Shown here one piece after another: positions 1 to 10,673 of a stretch of 64,000 bases of DNA. Source of the stretch: Branchipolynoe longqiensis (taxonomy: Eukaryota > Annelida > Polychaeta > Phyllodocida > Polynoidae); the NCBI GenBank assembly GCA_030323885.1, contig CM059193.1:70456997-70520996 (forward strand). Direction: 5' to 3'. The stretch's first letter is position 1, and every line of letters begins with the position of its first letter. The position numbers and the translations under genes are program-made. The notes under the pieces are model-generated. The model was given only the letters and a program-made list of their open reading frames with translations, did not search any database and was not told the DNA's origin.

Positions 1-146
1 AGGCCACCTAGAATAAATTATCCACAACAGCAGCTTGGGTATTCCAGTCCATCAACGCTTTAAAAAAGGTTCAGCGATGGGGGACGTTTGTTTACATTGA
101 TGGCGGCTCTACCGGGCGGGGCGGAGCGAGAGGGTAGAGAAATGAA
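1..146. other. Unique-looking leader, nothing recognised
   Basis: No coding, RNA or repeat feature is visible here. The right part has a GC-rich patch just before the purine-rich repeat. Confidence 0.4.
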
Positions 147-312
147 ATGAGAGGGATGGGATGGAGGGATGGGAGGGAGGGGAGGGAAGGGAGGGGAGGG
201 AAAGGGAGGGGAAGGAGGGAAGGAGGGAGGGAAAGGGAAAGGGGAGGGAGGGAGGAGGGGAGGGAAGAGGGAGGGGGGGGGAGGGAAGGAAGGAGAAGGG
301 ATGGAGGAGGGA
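147..312 (+). repeat. GGGA-type polypurine low-complexity tract
   Basis: This strand is almost pure G and A, built from GGGA, GGGAA and GGAGG words. The overlapping open frames in all phases (Glu/Gly/Arg-rich on plus, Pro/Ser/Leu-rich on minus) come from composition, not coding. Confidence 0.95.
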
Positions 313-461
313 ACGTCGAATCCACACACACGCCGCCTGCTCGTACTGCAGTTGTTACCATGGTTACTCCAATGGAGACGGCTCCGTAATCAGCGCCGTC
401 TCCCGACCGGGTGACGAACGCCACCCTCCGACCGCTGCTTTTAATTAGCACCCGCAACTAC

Positions 462-612
462 TAACAAGGGGAGGGAGGGAGAGAGGGAGAGAGGGAGGGA
501 GGGAGGGAGGGAAGGGAGGGAGGGAGGGAGGGAGGGAGGGAGGGAGGAGGAAGGGAGGGAGGGGAGGAGGGAGGGAGGGAGGGAGGGAGGGAGGGAGGGA
601 GGGAGGGAGGGT
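462..612 (+). repeat. (GGGA)n microsatellite
   Basis: Nearly uninterrupted GGGA units, followed by a GT-rich stretch at about 610-650. The 149 bases between this tract and the previous one (313-461) look unique and non-coding. Confidence 0.95.
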
Positions 613-655
613 GTATGTGTGTGCGCGTGCCTGAGAGTAGTGTGTGTGTGTAGAG

Positions 656-932
656 GGTTTGTTGTTTGTTTTAGGTCCTAGCAACATCTAAGGTCATATC
701 AGGACGGTACCCGTCTTGTGACAGTGCACATTCATGGTGACTTCATAGTGCTGCCCCACAGGGAGACCAGGGCACCAGCAGCCAGCAATCATGAACTGAT
801 ATCCCACTCAGTCACATTATTCTGACGCTGAGCCAACCAGTCATGCCGTATCCTACTAATGTCAAGTGTCTGGCTAGGGAGCGACATGTATCAATTTTTA
901 AGTCACCGTTCGAGTTCTAATCCCATAAAAAA
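656..932 (-). mobile_element. tRNA-derived SINE (family S1), head lost
   Basis: Read on the minus strand, this is a copy of the commonest SINE here. The 3' tail (GATGTTGCTAGGAC, then a T/G-rich end on this strand) lies at the left. The body word GACTTGTGACAGTGCACA (plus-strand reading, with small changes) and the box B region (GTTCGAGTTC) lie at the right. The tRNA-like head beyond box B is replaced by an A-run and is not recognisable. No protein is encoded; such elements depend on a LINE reverse transcriptase. Confidence 0.85.
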
Positions 933-1457
933 ATTGAGGATGGTGAGTGAACCCGCAAACCCAACACCAATCCACTTTGACGCATGTTCATGATCTCATG
1001 ACATGACTATTTTTTCTAATAGTTTCTTCAACTATTCTGCTAAGGAGCAACTCTGTACATCCTCCGCCGTCAGAAACAACTACACTTTAAAACAGATGCC
1101 CCCAAATCGCGCACTGATGCCATACTTGCCCGTCCGGCCCACTAGGTGGCTGGTTGAGGGACGCTATGACGTTGTAGCCGACCGGAGACTGGCTTCCTTC
1201 CATTTCGTACCGCAGCCATCCTTCATGGCACCCATTTATTATTGCCATGACAACATTAGCAGACATTTCCTTCTTTTCCCCCCCCCATTAATTAAATGTC
1301 GTCTGCTGAGGTGGACCACCACCCTCTCCCCAAGCGTCTTCAAATCCGAACTGCACGTTCAGAATCATTAATGGTGATGTAAACTTAGGCATGCCAATCT
1401 CAAATCATGGCGGTATTTATTACTTGTTGAATAGCTAAATGTTGTCTGCCGCAGCAG
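933..1457. other. Intergenic, nothing recognised
   Basis: An open frame of 122 codons (1003-1371, plus) has no recognisable domain and starts in ordinary AT-rich DNA, so I do not call it a gene. Confidence 0.4.
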
Positions 1458-1502
1458 GGAGTGAGTGAGTGAGTGAGTGAGTGAGTGAGTGAGTGAGTGA
1501 GC
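1458..1502 (+). repeat. (GTGA)n microsatellite
   Basis: About eleven uninterrupted GTGA units. Confidence 0.95.
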
Positions 1503-1819
1503 AACATGTCAGCAGCGATGGCCAAGATGTTTTTTTATTTTAGTTCTTTATTTTAATCTCGACTATATCACTCAGAGGTAAAAGACAATGGGCTATAAAC
1601 ACATTTAAGGCTTTTAATTGTCTAAATAAGAGTAAAAAGTGCATAAGTGCAAGACCTAAGGTAAAAATCCATACAGCCCAGCTGTATTCAGAAATTCAGT
1701 GATTACTTCACCGTTCACATTTTTAAAAAGGTCATGCATGTTATCTGTTTCCTAAAAGTGTGGTCTGTGCAATGTAAAATTGCTACATTCCAATAAAATG
1801 TGTTTCATTGTCAATAAAC

Positions 1820-2168
1820 CAGGGATGAAAGTGGTCTCCGGGGAAAAAAGCGGAAATGCTGATATTCTCCCATAGGCTTAGCATTGTCAGGGAATCCCTG
1901 AAAATTCCCGCAAGTCAGGTTTCATAAATATTGGTATACGCTGATAGTGCTGCGCAGTTTGAAGCATGTATTGGTAGTATACGCTGCTAGTGCTGCGGCG
2001 TTTGCACCACATATTAGTAAAATAACGTATTGGTAGGTTGGGTGTTGGAGTTTTACGTCCTGGCAACATCTAAGGTCATATCAGGATGGGCACAATGTAT
2101 TAGTATACCCTCAAAGCTACAGGAAAAATCCCGGAAATCCGCGAAATCGCGGAGATCTTTCATCCCTG
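1820..2168. mobile_element. hAT-like MITE, copy 1 (uninterrupted)
   Basis: The element starts CAGGGATGAAAG and ends CTTTCATCCCTG, a perfect 12-bp terminal inverted repeat of the CAGGG type seen in hAT transposons. The middle holds several imperfect repeats containing TATACGCTGATAGTGCTGCG and a captured tail of SINE family S1 (about 2050-2087). The bordering bases share ATAAAC but no exact 8-bp duplication remains. No transposase is present. A second copy at 38663-39830 has another element inserted in it, so this copy preserves the empty site. Confidence 0.8.
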
Positions 2169-2630
2169 ATAAACACTGACAGCGAAAGCATCCTGGTGGC
2201 TCCTCACGTTGTCTACCGCAGCAGACGACTTCCCCACACAATGTTCCAAACAAACTACATGGCCAGAATCACCATTAGTCAACATAACACGAGAGGAGCC
2301 CAATGTTGTCAAATCATGGCTCCTTTTACAGGCATTAAATTCCAAATTATGTTCTCAAATTAATTGGAATTTAACGAAACCTGTGGATACAATTTGGGGT
2401 GGGAGTGGAACGAGAAGTGAACGTCAGACAAGGTACATGGAGAACGTTCATTTAAAAAGCACCCCCTACACCCACCCACGCCCAGTCCAGCAAATTGATC
2501 CTGTCTCTCAGGGGTTGGAGCTCAAGTTATTTGTGATATCAATCAATCAATCAATCAATCAATAGGATACAGCTATAATAGGCCTTGGACCTGTTAGCCG
2601 CTCTTAATTAATAGAAATGGAGACAGTTCT
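2169..2630. other. Intergenic with (AATC)n microsatellite
   Basis: Nothing coding is recognised. A short AATC repeat lies at about 2540-2562. Confidence 0.5.
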
Positions 2631-2819
2631 TCAGATGTGGTGGATCGTAGCAACTATCACTGGTTCCAAGATATATGTAATGCTTGACCAGTATGCATCC
2701 AGTCGGGACTTGAAACAGTTCACCGACTCTGCTGCTACGACACTCTCCGGCAGGTCATTCCACAGGTCAACCACCCTAACGATGGGTGTGGGGTGGTGTC
2801 GTTCGCCTGTACCCATCAA
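2631..2819 (-). mobile_element. LINE fragment: C-terminus of a CR1/Jockey-type ORF2
   Basis: The minus-strand frame contains VRVVDLWNDLPESVV followed by NCFKSRLDAYW. This is the typical C-terminal signature of non-LTR retrotransposon polyproteins (R-x-x-x-LWN-x-LP ... F-K-x-x-L-D-x-x-W). Only about 50 codons of homology remain, so this is a 5'-truncated dead insertion. Clade assignment from so short a piece is tentative. Confidence 0.75.
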
Positions 2820-3116
2820 TTAAATGACAGTGAATAGTGCCAAGCTCTCATTCAACCATATCCACTTGGAAACATTGACAAGTATTCAGACAAAAACAGT
2901 AGCCATTGAATCATCTACCTCCATAGTATATTTAAACAACTTAAAATATACATTTCATTATTCATTCCATACCTACATGGAAACATACAATATATATTTG
3001 ATGGTGAACATCCATCCATCCATATGAGGCGCATAATGATTTGGCTTCTCTTTTTTTCCCTTCCTTGTCATTTAACCTACAAGCCACCACCAAGACATCT
3101 ACTCAGTTCTACATAA

Positions 3117-3138
3117 TCATCATCATCATCATCATCAT
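3117..3138 (+). repeat. (ATC)n microsatellite
   Basis: Seven or eight ATC units just downstream, on the minus strand, of the LINE stop codon. It may mark the simple-repeat 3' end of that LINE, as is common in RTE-like elements. Confidence 0.9.
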
Positions 3139-3169
3139 GCTGTCGGTCGCGATGCGACAAAGACTGCTT

Positions 3170-3665
3170 TCATTACTTGACTGCCGCTCTCCATTTAGCT
3201 CTCTGCTGTGAGAGTTGCGTCCATGAGTCGGTCTTAATGTCTCTCAGCTTCAGGTTTCTCTTGATGGTATCTTTGAACCGGAGACGGGGGCGCCCTCTCT
3301 TTCTGTAGCCAGAAGACAGTTGAGAATAGAGGATCTGCTTTGGTAGCCTGTCTGATGACATCCTCATGAGGTGTCCAGTCCACCGGAGATTCTTTTTGAT
3401 CAGAAGATCTTCCATAGAGGGCAGCCCCATCCGTTCGAGTATTTCCTTATTCGTCACTTTGTCCTTCCAGGTTAGCCTCATGATTGAACGCAGATGTCGC
3501 ATCATGAAGGCATTCGTCACTTTGTCCTTCCAGGTTAGCCTCATGATTGAACGCAGATGTCGCATCATGAAGGCATGCAGCTTTTTCACCTGCTGTCTGT
3601 ACACTGTCCAGGCCTCGGCTCCGTATAGTAGGGTGGATAGCACGATTGCGCGGTAGATCCTAGAG
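3170..3665 (-). mobile_element. LINE fragment: 3' end of a non-LTR reverse transcriptase ORF, with an internal duplication
   Basis: The 156-codon minus-strand frame matches the region just after the reverse transcriptase domain of many non-LTR elements: LLYGAEAWT, a basic LRSIMRLTWKDKVTN segment, RMGLPSMEDLLIKKNLRWTG-HLMRM, and KRGRPRLRFKD. It ends at a genuine stop (3173). The frame stays open upstream to about 3665, where homology ends, so the copy is 5'-truncated. A stretch of about 22 residues (AFMMRHLRSIMRLTWKDKVTN) occurs twice in a row, encoded by an in-frame 66-bp DNA duplication at about 3450-3580. The fragment is not functional. An ATC repeat follows its 3' end. Confidence 0.85.
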
Positions 3666-4191
3666 GAGGATGGCCAAGGCTAGCGCATCTTTCGGCCGAC
3701 TACGCCAGAGACTCTGGAACAACCACCATGTGTCCATTCGGGGGGGTTCTACATAATACCTGCTTAATAACCCCATGGCCGAAAGACCCACACCGACAAA
3801 CTACAATAATCAGAGGGTATTTCAAGGATGGCAACATTGCTAAAACAATGACGGTAATGAAAATAATAGAGGGAAATAATAAAAATAAAAAAATAATGGC
3901 AAACAATGATGATATTCATATCTTGGAAGTCTCATAGGCTAGATATTGACAACAAATAATTCAATGTTTATTCAGGCAGTCAATGTCAATGGTGGATAAT
4001 GGATATAATTAAATGAATAGTACTGACCATAATAACAATATTAAAAATAATTATGATTGATCATAATGATCTGGCTCATATTCAATGAATTGATACATGA
4101 TTAGGCACTGATGATTCAATTCACGGAGAGCATATATAGCAACATATGATGTAATATGAGGATGTGTACCTACAAGTGCGAATTTATATTG
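3666..4191. other. AT-rich intergenic, nothing recognised
   Basis: Contains A-rich and AT-rich simple sequence (about 3850-4060) and no supported gene. Confidence 0.4.
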
Positions 4192-4372
4192 CTGCCAGAC
4201 TCTTAAATTCGGCTGCTGGCCAATATCCCACACCCAGTCACATCATCCTAATATTGAGCAAACCACACCTTGTCCAATCCTATTAATGCCGAGGACCATG
4301 TTAAATAGCGACAAGTATCAAGGTCATTGGTCTGAGTCGATCAGGGTTCAAACCCATGACTAGCCAGCCACC
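4192..4372 (-). mobile_element. SINE family S1 fragment (body and box B)
   Basis: It contains the S1 words CCTATTAATGCCGAG and AGCGACAAGTATCAA, and the box B complement CAGGGTTCAAACCCATGAC. The 3' tail side is missing and the tRNA head is lost after about 4372. It is more diverged than most copies. Confidence 0.75.
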
Positions 4373-5280
4373 CCCATCAGTTGGAAAACCAGAGGATCGA
4401 CAATCAAGTATCAGTATTGAATGAATAGTCATTCGCGTACATTGGACACAGTATCCATAGCTACGTAAGACATAAGACAACTTGCCATCTCCGCAAGCGA
4501 AAAAAAGCTTGGACTTGATTCTCTATTGATCCACCGCTCTGAAATAGCTCCCCCCTCCACTGCAGCTTTACTCGCCCCCCCCCCCTAATCACTCCATTAC
4601 ACCCATCCGTTTCTACATCTAATTCTGCTTCATAACACTGCATCTGGGCGACTGAGGTCAACGACATTCAGCCAATAAACTTGAGCCAAACAAACGACCA
4701 TCGCCAAGCCCTCTATGACTACAAGCGCTCTTTCCACGCACAGCACTGTTATGCCATCAAACCGCCATGATGACAAGACCCTCGAAATGAACATCATCAC
4801 AATCCCTTTAGCTTCAGCTGCATAGACCAGATAAGAGCAGCTAGTGCTGACATTACATAATCCAGTGCATCAGCAAGAAATGGATGAGAGTGGACCAATT
4901 GGCGCCATAAGTGTAGAGACGATGAATTGTTGGTTGGTTGGAGTTACGGTCATAGCAAGTTGGGTGTGTGTAGAAATGATGGAGGCTGGCATCCCCATCA
5001 TGAGTCAGGAAGCCCTTCGGCCACATTATAGCGAAAGATCCGAATAGAAACATGCCATCATCTATGAAATGCCTCACTGCACAGTTCTCTCATTGAAAAC
5101 CCGTGTCAAAAATAAGCACATGTTCATATATCCACCACACCAATTGAGTAAAATCATACGAGCGGGGGGGGGGGGAGAAATCCCATGAATGCTGGAAATT
5201 GGAGCCAATCCTAAAACCGTAATTAATCTACATTCTTGCAATATTGTTTTCATTATAATTTATATCCAAGCAGACACGGA
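4373..5280. other. Intergenic, nothing recognised
   Basis: Contains a C-run (about 4577-4586) and a G-run (about 5164-5175). No supported gene or known repeat. Confidence 0.4.
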
Positions 5281-5665
5281 GGAGTTTGTCCGTAATGAGA
5301 CCCGCCGCGGAGTGATTTCCCCGACTGACCGCATCGCGGCCCAGCACCTTGCGCGCGCCGATAGAGTGCCACCAGGTCACGTGATGATAACGGACACCGC
5401 TGGTGCCCGCCCGCCCGCCGTCTCCAACAATCAATACGGAGACGCGCCGCGCACCCAGCCATCCAGCCATCCAAGCAGCCAGCCGACATTCAGCCGATTC
5501 CACGGTTTTGGCGGCAATCAATCAGCCGCTTTTGCACACGGCTCGCGAAGCGCTTAAATGGGCGGGCGGAAGTGGAAATTAAAACTTGATCGAACCCAGT
5601 TGGGTGTCGCTCACCGCCCACCCGCCCATTGCAGGTCGCTACCCGAAAGGGTGTGGACTGATCAA
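5281..5665. promoter_or_regulatory. CpG-rich segment, candidate promoter or 5' exon
   Basis: The stretch is much richer in GC and CpG (CGCCGCGGAG, GCGCGCGCCG, GACGCGCCGCGC) than its AT-rich surroundings. It holds a CACGTGA E-box at about 5377-5383 and a TTTTGGCGGCAA word resembling an E2F site. Open frames cross it on both strands, but none shows a domain. It could be a CpG-island promoter or an untranslated exon, and strand and target gene are unknown. Confidence 0.35.
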
Positions 5666-6263
5666 GTATGTCTCCCAATAGCCCGGGGGTGCTTTGCATT
5701 GGTCCCCCCCCCCCCCGCCATCCCCATTTAAAGAGTTAGCAACCGTTTGTGGCATTTTTTTAAAACACAAAACTGCCCAGAACTGTCGACAATTGAGCTT
5801 CTAATGGCATTTGAGTAGAGCTAGAATCTAATTGGTCAGGCCATCCCAGCCGCCATAGTCTTATATCCTGGCAACAAGATGTGGTTATATTACGCGTGCA
5901 GAGTTGTGATTTGGAACTTTGTGACGTCATTGGATAGCAAACTGCTGGCGCCCTCATCCAATATATCACTTCGTCACATTGCCATGAGGCAAACAATCCT
6001 TGCCCTAGCACGGTGAATTACCAGGCGAAGTAGTGACAATTGGCAATTTCAAAAGTCACTGGGTTGATGCACCTGGGAATTGAACGAGTCACCTCCTGCT
6101 CCACCAAGTCTAACATCCTGACTGGTTGGGAAAAGCCCCGTGTAATGACACTGCCTGGCATGCGCCATGGCTTGTGACGTGATCAGAGGATGCACCTTAT
6201 GCTAAAAGAATCGATATTGGATTTTATATGATGTATAACGGACTGCACGAGTATAAATTTATT
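5666..6263. other. Intergenic, possible old SINE head at about 6035-6130
   Basis: A stretch with AATTTCAAAAGTCACTGGGT and GGAATTGAAC looks like a diverged tRNA-like head on the minus strand, but the match is weak. Otherwise nothing is recognised. There is a TGACGTCA (CRE) palindrome at about 5922. Confidence 0.3.
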
Positions 6264-6572
6264 TTTGTTTGTTTGTTGTTTTAGTCCTAGCAACATCTAA
6301 GGTCATATCAGGACGGGTACCGACTTGTGACAGTGCGCAGTCATGGCCACTTTATAGTGCTGTCCCACTGGGAAACCAGGCCGCCAGCACCATGACCTGG
6401 TATCCCACTCATTCACATTATCCTGACACTGAGCACACCAGTCCTTGCCCTGTCCTATTAATGCCGAGCGCCTGGCTAGGAAGCGACAAGTATCAATATT
6501 TAAGTCATTGGTTTGACTCAACCAGGGTTCGAACCCACGACCTACCAGCACGGGAGACGGGCGCTCTAAATA
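6264..6572 (-). mobile_element. SINE family S1, nearly full length
   Basis: The minus strand reads: tRNA-like head with GAGCGCCCGTCTCCC, box B (GTGGGTTCGAACCCTGG), body (ACTTGTCGCTTCC, CAGGATAATGTGAATG, CACTATAAAGTGGCC, GACTTGTGA complement) and the AACATC/ACAAACAAACAAA 3' tail. The plus-strand 113-codon frame here is a shadow of the SINE. Confidence 0.9.
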
Positions 6573-7311
6573 TACGGAAGGTAATCTATCATCTGTACCT
6601 TTCCTACTGACTTAGCAAAGTGTACCGGTGGCACCACCGCCCACCCACCTCGCCTCTCACTGTGCAAGATCGCAGCAGAGGAATATACATACGCGCACAC
6701 ACACACAGTGCACTATATTTTATAGACATGCATGTGCAGTATTTATTGGGTAGTGTATACAAATCGTATCCCCAACCCAATGTCAGATCCAGACAATGTA
6801 CAGCCCCAACTCACTGAATCCTTATAATCCATGAGCACCCTACCACGCATAGAAATGAAAAACTGTGATTCAGTAGGTTCCCATGGCAGGGGACGGCAAC
6901 CACCTTATCTAATGACCAGCCTGACAACTGACTGCACACATATACAGTCAATACCTACTAGAGTTGGTGACCGTGAAACTGCAAGTTTTATGTGCTGTGC
7001 CATAGCACATGGTGGGTGGGTGGGTGGGAGAAGATACTTTACAACTGGAGCTGATCGTGCGTCTGTGCCATGAACTACCATCAGCATCACCTGCCGCTCA
7101 CATCTATCAACAATGCAGCCATCTAACCCCCCCCCCCCGAATCCCACACCCACGCCACCTGCATCCATATCCATCAATGATCTAAGCTCCAACTAATCTA
7201 GGTCAGGTTAATCTAGTAAGAATAGCCAGAATTTAAACAAATATATATATATTATTAATCTATTATGGGAGTATAAAGAAGGACACTACCACACATCAGT
7301 ACCCTTTTCTA
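6573..7311. other. Intergenic, nothing recognised
   Basis: Holds a (GGTG)-type run near 7013-7027 and a C-run near 7129-7138. No supported gene. Confidence 0.4.
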
Positions 7312-7374
7312 TATTAGCCCGTCCTGATATGACCTTAGATGTTGCTAGGACGTAAAACAACAACAAACAAACAA
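7312..7374 (+). mobile_element. SINE family S1, 3' tail only
   Basis: CCGTCCTGATATGACCTTAG-ATGTTGCTAGGACGTAAAAC followed by an ACAAACAAACAA tail. This is a strongly 5'-truncated insertion on the plus strand. Confidence 0.85.
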
Positions 7375-7430
7375 TCTATATTAGTTATCTATATTCCTAT
7401 TGTAACAGGAGTTGGTTCCTGCCTCTGCCA

Positions 7431-7521
7431 CACGGGCGCCACCTGCGAGTGCCTCTTGGCCACCTTAATATTAACGCCACCTGCGAGTGCCTCTTGGACA
7501 CCCTAATATTAACACCAGCTG
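7431..7521 (+). repeat. 46-bp tandem duplication
   Basis: The block CGCCACCTGCGAGTGCCTCT plus its TTAATATTAAC end occurs twice head to tail, with a partial third start (ACACCAGCTGCG). Confidence 0.85.
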
Positions 7522-7556
7522 CGTTTGGTCACAACCACCTCCATATTTTTCATATT

Positions 7557-7612
7557 TGATATATATATATGCATGTGCGTGTACATATATATATTACACA
7601 CAAATATATATA
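7557..7612. repeat. TA/CA-rich dinucleotide region
   Basis: Interspersed TATATATA and CATATA runs. Confidence 0.8.
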
Positions 7613-7821
7613 TCCTTTTAAAAAAAACAATTATTTTGCGTTGTTCGTAAAACGACATGAACAACTCATCCTTCTTAGATTATCCCAAAAAGTTAAAAGC
7701 ATGTTGGTCGCACGTCATTTCTGTGGAGAGTGCCTACAATGTGGTCCGTCAATAAATAAGAGTGAACAGGGAGGCGAACAGTGTAGCAATCAAAGGAACA
7801 AACCGATCAGATTGAATGATT

Positions 7822-7937
7822 GGTCATGATTTAAAACCATGTCGAGAGCAAAAATCATTCACTACAGAGCAGTCACTTTGGTCATGATTTAACACCATGT
7901 CGAGAGCAAAAATCATTCACTACAGAGCAGTAATTTT
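7822..7937 (+). repeat. 58-bp tandem duplication
   Basis: Two nearly identical copies of a block starting GGTCATGATTTAAAACCATG and ending CTACAGAGCAGT, with period 58. Confidence 0.9.
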
Positions 7938-8777
7938 GGACATGCTAAAAAAAAATTAATTACTAACATTTATATTTACAATGAAACTTACATGAAAATC
8001 TCAAATGGCTAAATGACAATTTTTATTTTAAAATCTACATGACAATGGATAAATTTGCGTTAAATTACATTAAAATTTAACTGTAACAGGATACTATTCA
8101 GTTTGTCCTGAGCAACTGTAAATTATCCTTATGCTTTACATTGGTAAAGAGCTTTCACAGTTATTTTAAACTTGTTGCTGCAAGGTCATGAAAGGCACAT
8201 ATATTCCAGAAGAATGTGCGTGGGTGTTAGTGCTTTCGGAAAATGCTTATGTACAATGTACATGAACGTAGGTGGTCAGGAATTGTTAGTACGTTGTTGT
8301 GGCCTTCACCGACGTGTGACAAGCTGACTAAAGTCACTGAGTAGATTAGACGGTACTTAAGTATTTACTCGCTTATTCAATGCTCGGCCCAGTTTTCAAA
8401 ACAAATCAAAGTCAGGGCAAGAGTTGCAATAATGTTAGTGAAATGGTTGGGTGCCATTGGCTGTTATAATGTTAGTTAGTGTGGGATATTGTTAGAGGAT
8501 TAAACTGGGGCGGGTCAGTCAAAACGAGGCCAAGGGGCGTCACATGATGGGTGTATGCGTGACGTCAAGTCAGTAATGGAGGGGTCTTAGCGTTATCGCC
8601 GACCTAAAAACCCGACAACTAGGGTTACTTTTACTTTTCATCATTATTGTTGTTATTATTATTGTTTATTCATTAACCAGACTGAATGCCCCTCGTAACC
8701 ATGGTCACGCCACCATGTCAACAAGGACTAGACACCAAACGCAACAGTTCCCGCCCATACGGAATTCAACGTCACCC
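7938..8777. other. AT-rich intergenic; CRE palindrome near 8563
   Basis: No gene is recognised. The sequence GCGTGACGTCAAGTCAG near 8560-8576 contains a perfect TGACGTCA CREB/ATF palindrome in a locally GC-richer patch (8505-8620). Confidence 0.35.
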
Positions 8778-9097
8778 TTAAAGCTGCATAGTCCGATGAA
8801 AAATCTAATTTTCTAAAAACCAAAACAATTGAGATTTTATTCTACATGCCTAACTTAGATACTGGTGAACTTATAATAATATTACACATTTGTCGAAGGC
8901 AATTTGATTTTTTTAAATTACGGTGTCAAATTTTTGGGTCAATTACCAAAATTAATTTAGCATGTTTGCACTTCAAATATCCATTTAAAATAAAAGATAC
9001 TTCAAATTAAAGTAATAGATATTATAATGATCAACCTAATATATATTTATCTCAGGAAATTACAGAAACTCAAAACCATCGGACTATGCAACTTTAA
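8778..9097. mobile_element. TTAA-flanked MITE (family T), copy a
   Basis: The terminal inverted repeats are AGCTGCATAGTCCGATG at left and CATCGGACTATGCAACT at right, each bordered by TTAA (8778-8781, 9094-9097). The element core is 8782-9093. A TTAA duplication is the hallmark of piggyBac-type transposition, although the terminal bases are not the usual CCC. The AT-rich interior encodes nothing. Related copies lie at about 28156, 53127, 57649 and 62201. Confidence 0.85.
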
Positions 9098-9129
9098 TTA
9101 GGCTCCGAAGATGTTCAGTGTGGGCTGCG

Positions 9130-9200
9130 CACTCAGTGCGTGATGACGTCACAAGATGACATGGTAAGAACGACTTCCGGTTGCGCGGCCTATCACAGGA
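9130..9200. promoter_or_regulatory. CRE plus ETS-like motif cluster, candidate promoter
   Basis: TGATGACGTCACAA carries a full CREB/ATF palindrome at about 9141-9150. It is followed by GACTTCCGGTTGCGCGG, containing an ETS core (CTTCCGGT) and CpGs. It lies directly beside MITE copy a. I see no convincing downstream coding exon, so a promoter role is inference from motifs only. Confidence 0.25.
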
Positions 9201-9217
9201 ACGATTTAACAGTAACC

Positions 9218-9245
9218 AGTGTGTGTGTGTGTGGGGGGGGGGGGT
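9218..9245 (+). repeat. (GT)n followed by a G-run
   Basis: A short TG repeat running directly into about 10 G. Confidence 0.9.
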
Positions 9246-9970
9246 GAGAAGGGGGGAGGTGGAATGTTGGTATTTACAAAGACAAGTTACCGTCGTTTTG
9301 TTTGGCGTCCATATCACATCGGCCTTCAATGGAACGAATGGAAATCAGTTTAATACGAAATACTGTCAATAAACAATCCACATTTCAATCAGTTTCCACC
9401 CGCGCCAATGTCCTATAGTTGTGGTGGCAGTGGCACTTTCGACTGGTCAGGAATCGGCCTTGACCTTTGGTTCAATTGGAAGGCCACTCACGTCCTGTTG
9501 TCCTGTTCAAAATGGACAAGGCTTGGGGAATGGAGACAAGTGAATTTCATCTTCACCTCGACATGTTCACTCGCAATTTTCGGTATGCACGAAGGAACCA
9601 ACTTTTGATCCACGTCTTCTTGCTGTGCCCCATAATGAATGTATAAACATGACCCTTTGGATGGACACAAAAAATATATGTAGTATATACATTGTATATG
9701 AAAAATGTCGCTTTTGAAACATACAAATATGGCCCACATGAAATACACAAGTATGCCCAACATAGAATTTACACACAAAAACAACCATAGTGCATAAATA
9801 TACATGTACCCATTATGGAATATATTATGTCCCCCACCCTCCCCCCAAAAAAATGTCTAAAGAGAGAAATGTATGTCACTTTCGGTGAAAAAAACTACTT
9901 AAAAAATGACACCCCGGTATTTGTAGTGTTTCCAATGCAAAATTAAACTAGATGTTGATAATTATGATAA
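9246..9970. other. Intergenic, nothing recognised
   Basis: AT-rich with loosely repeated ATACA/TACAC words at 9640-9810. No gene is supported; the 105-codon minus frame is low-complexity hydrophobic. Confidence 0.35.
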
Positions 9971-9973
9971 TAT

Positions 9974-10256
9974 GGGAGAGGAGGGGAGGGGAGGGGAGGG
10001 GGGGGGGAGGTGGAGAGGAGAGGGGTAGGGAGGGGAGGAGAGGAGAGGAGAGGAGAGGGGAGGGGAGGGGAGGGGGGGGGGAGGGAGGGGGAGAGGAGAG
10101 GAGAGGGAGAGGGGGGGGGCGAGAGACGAGGAGGAGGAGAAGAGGAGAGGAGAGGAGAGGAGAGAGAGGAGAGGAGAGGGGAGGGGAGGGGAGGGGAGGG
10201 GAGGGGAGGGCGAGGGGAGGGGAGGGGAGGGGAGGGGAGGGGAGGGGAGGGGAGGG
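9974..10256 (+). repeat. (GGGGA)n/(GGAGA)n polypurine minisatellite
   Basis: About 280 bases almost free of pyrimidines, mostly GGGGA units with GAGAGGA interruptions. All long open frames here (Glu/Gly/Arg and Pro/Ser/Leu) are artefacts. Confidence 0.97.
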
Positions 10257-10506
10257 TTCATGTTGCCGGTTTCATCTTAGCCTTGCTTCCCACAGTGCCC
10301 ATTACGATGATTCATGACAAATCGATAGCGGCGTCTTCTGCTGTTTCACTAGTAAAACTGCCGTTCTTGTCGACAAAAATCTATCAATCTAGACCCCACG
10401 CGGGGTTTCTCGATCTTATGGAAAATCAGTGGAGGTAACGATAAAAACATTTAATCAAAGAGTGAGAAATTAAAACAAAATTCTGCGGACTGGAGTCAGT
10501 CAAAAG

Positions 10507-10600
10507 ATGAGAAAAGAGGGAAGGAAGGAAGGGATAATAGAAAGAGAAATGAAAGAGGGAAAGAAAGGGGGAAAGAAAGAGGGAAAGAGGGAAAGAGGGA

Positions 10601-10664
<64 letters not shown>

Positions 10665-10673
10665 AAAAGAAAT
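10507..10673 (+). repeat. (GAAA)n microsatellite
   Basis: A purine tract that resolves into pure GAAA units from about 10590. Confidence 0.95.
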
